Source: JADFNO01 sp965369945 (GTDB taxonomy: Bacteria > Planctomycetota > Phycisphaerae > Phycisphaerales > SM1A02). From it: a DNA stretch of 6,821 nt. Position 1 is the first letter of the stretch; every line of letters starts with the position of its first letter. This document shows positions 5,510 through 6,821 of the stretch, piece by piece. Under the pieces are notes generated by a model. It was given only the letters and a program-made list of their open reading frames with translations, had not been told where the DNA came from and made no database searches. A program made the position numbers and the translations under genes. Where the stretch lies: contig CBDUST010000255.1 in the NCBI GenBank assembly GCA_965369945.1, positions 1 to 6,821 of the forward strand. Direction: 5' to 3'.

Positions 5510-6817
5510 ATGGGCGAAAATTGCAATCTCTCGCCGGACATCGTTGATCGAACGCGCAGAAACCCAACGCACACAGTGCTGCTTGAGCTAGGGCAGGCTG
5601 CTCGTGAAGCGCAGGTACTCAAGACCAAGGAATTCAAGAAGATCATCGCGTATCTGCTGGACTACGCTGACGGTCGAGATCGACGCGAGCCGCTGACGGT
5701 GTGTCCCGGTCATGCCCGGCCGATCCCCAAGCTGCGCGTCACCGTCGCTGAATGCTTCGGCACCTATGCGGACCTGCACTGGTTCAAGATCAACAAGACG
5801 GTCAAGAGCACGGACCTGCCGCTGACGGGGTTGTTCCCACACGTGGCGGTAGGCTTGGGTCGGGTTTGGCCGGAAGATTTTGGGTATGTGGTCGGCGCTT
5901 TGGTTCACCGCGATCCGGATGCGGCGTTGCTGCGTTTACTGAATCGACGTAAGGGCCGCGTGCGCGGACTTGGTTTGCAATTGTTCTCGCGATTGGCCTT
6001 TGCCTTCCGCCGAGATTTGTACTTCATGATCCCCGCTGAATGGGGCACCGCTTCCGGCACGCTGCGATACATCGGCAGCGACCTGCGCAAGTACATTGCA
6101 TTCTGTCGTGACCTGCGCAACATCTGCGATGATGTTCACATCACCGTAAGAACGCGCGGCGCGATCTTTGATATTCTCATGAATCAGAATCCGCCCAACG
6201 CTGAGCTGATCGAAGCGATGAACAATCAGGTCGGCTCGACGATCGGACAAGCCGCGAACCTGAAGCCGACCGACGGCTACATGCCGACGTCCGATCTTGA
6301 CGGGCAAGTTCACATGCCGTTGGAGTTCACTGGTTCGGCGATTCTGAAGCGCCGAGGACCGCGCCAGCTTCGTCACTCGTTGTTACAAGCGTATGGCAAC
6401 CGCTGCGCATTCACCGGCACGTGTGTCAAGGACCTTCTGGAAGTCGCACACGTCACGCCCTTCCCATCGGGTGATGTGAACTCGCTGGAGAATGTCATGC
6501 TCCTGCGAACCGATCTGCACACGCTTTGGGATTTGAATCTGATCGCCCTAGACCCGCAGGACATGACGATCCACGTATCCAAGCGTTTGCGCGGATCGGT
6601 CTACGAGAATCTGGCTGGCCGAACGATCGTCGATCGCCGCGACGGTTCGCAACTGAGCACGACGGCGCTACTTGAGCGATGGGAGCTATTCGGTCAACCT
6701 CGAAGCAAGACCAAGAAGGCCGCGGTCATGATCGAGCCCTCACCAACCGCATCGCCAAGGCGAGGCAAGGCCAATGGCGCCGAGACACCTCAGGTTGTCA
6801 CAGTTGAGACGCGCTGA
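5510..6817 (+). CDS. HNH endonuclease-domain protein with an unrecognised N-terminal region
   Basis: 435 residues. The C-terminal part (about 284-350) is an HNH nuclease domain of the HNH_2-like type: RHSLLQAYGNRCAFTG (288-303), the first catalytic His in EVAHVTPF (His314), the Asn in NSLENVMLLR (Asn328), and the last His in DLHTLWDLNLIALD (His337). The HNH triad therefore looks intact, and it should cleave DNA with a metal ion. Residues 1-280 match nothing I recognise. They include a likely helical stretch (about 23-53) and a region with hydrophobic and basic residues (about 125-225, YVVGALVHRDPDAALLRLL and onward), and probably supply target recognition or regulation. The tail (about 398-435) is basic and low-complexity. 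ATG 5510 has AAGGGA nine bases upstream and is preferred over an in-frame GTG at 5486. No methyltransferase, helicase or transposon partner is visible. A role in restriction or defence is possible but unproven. Confidence 0.8.
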   Translation: MGENCNLSPDIVDRTRRNPTHTVLLELGQAAREAQVLKTKEFKKIIAYLLDYADGRDRREPLTVCPGHARPIPKLRVTVAECFGTYADLHWFKINKTVKSTDLPLTGLFPHVAVGLGRVWPEDFGYVVGALVHRDPDAALLRLLNRRKGRVRGLGLQLFSRLAFAFRRDLYFMIPAEWGTASGTLRYIGSDLRKYIAFCRDLRNICDDVHITVRTRGAIFDILMNQNPPNAELIEAMNNQVGSTIGQAANLKPTDGYMPTSDLDGQVHMPLEFTGSAILKRRGPRQLRHSLLQAYGNRCAFTGTCVKDLLEVAHVTPFPSGDVNSLENVMLLRTDLHTLWDLNLIALDPQDMTIHVSKRLRGSVYENLAGRTIVDRRDGSQLSTTALLERWELFGQPRSKTKKAAVMIEPSPTASPRRGKANGAETPQVVTVETR

Positions 6818-6821
6818 TTAG

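Noticed and set aside
5210..6817. An IscB/OMEGA-type system, with the HNH protein guided by an RNA from the hairpin-rich upstream gap
   Set aside because: The protein lacks any visible RuvC motifs or Arg-rich bridge helix, and its HNH domain is C-terminal rather than inserted in RuvC. The upstream hairpins look like dispersed repeats.
1..6821. CRISPR array, insertion sequence, prophage genes or attachment site
   Set aside because: No regularly spaced direct repeats, transposase, integrase or phage motifs were found on either strand.

Overview
The window looks like bacterial chromosome from a planctomycete, most likely near the Phycisphaerae. Three things suggest this. One is a small membrane protein ending in a CxxCGYDLR...CxxCG zinc ribbon. 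The second is a set of GGTGG...CCACC hairpin repeats that I associate from memory with planctomycete intergenic DNA. The third is GC-rich hairpins flanked by CTAAA. Start regions mostly lack strong Shine-Dalgarno sequences, with one clear exception. The lineage call is inference from these traits; no marker gene or rRNA is present.

Layout from left to right: positions 1-735 (minus) hold the N-terminal part of a long acidic, probably disordered protein that runs off the left edge. It lies just downstream of proB (768-1898, minus, glutamate 5-kinase) and may share its transcript. A 79-bp intergenic region separates proB from the divergent proA (1978-3234, plus, gamma-glutamyl phosphate reductase). 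Together the two enzymes carry out the first two steps from glutamate to proline; proC is not in the window. proA converges on a SolA/MSOX-type FAD amine oxidase gene (3275-4411, minus), with a GC hairpin in the 40-bp gap. That gene has the one excellent ribosome binding site here, which places its start at GTG 4411 rather than at the longer open frame beginning at 4453.

Between the oxidase and the next gene (4434-4535) is a BIME-like cluster of three hairpin repeat units. It is followed by a GTG-started two-helix membrane protein with a C-terminal zinc ribbon (4592-5209, plus). The 300-bp gap at 5210-5509 holds a cluster of GC hairpins bounded by a 7-bp inverted repeat (5223-5318) and then about 190 bp in which I see nothing recognisable. 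The last gene (5510-6817, plus) encodes a protein with an unrecognised N-terminal region of about 280 residues and an HNH nuclease domain.

Only the proline pair forms a clear functional unit. The oxidase, zinc-ribbon protein and HNH protein appear to be separately transcribed. I do not see a convincing new multi-gene system. The best leads are the two repeat clusters and the uncharacterised N-terminal region of the HNH protein.
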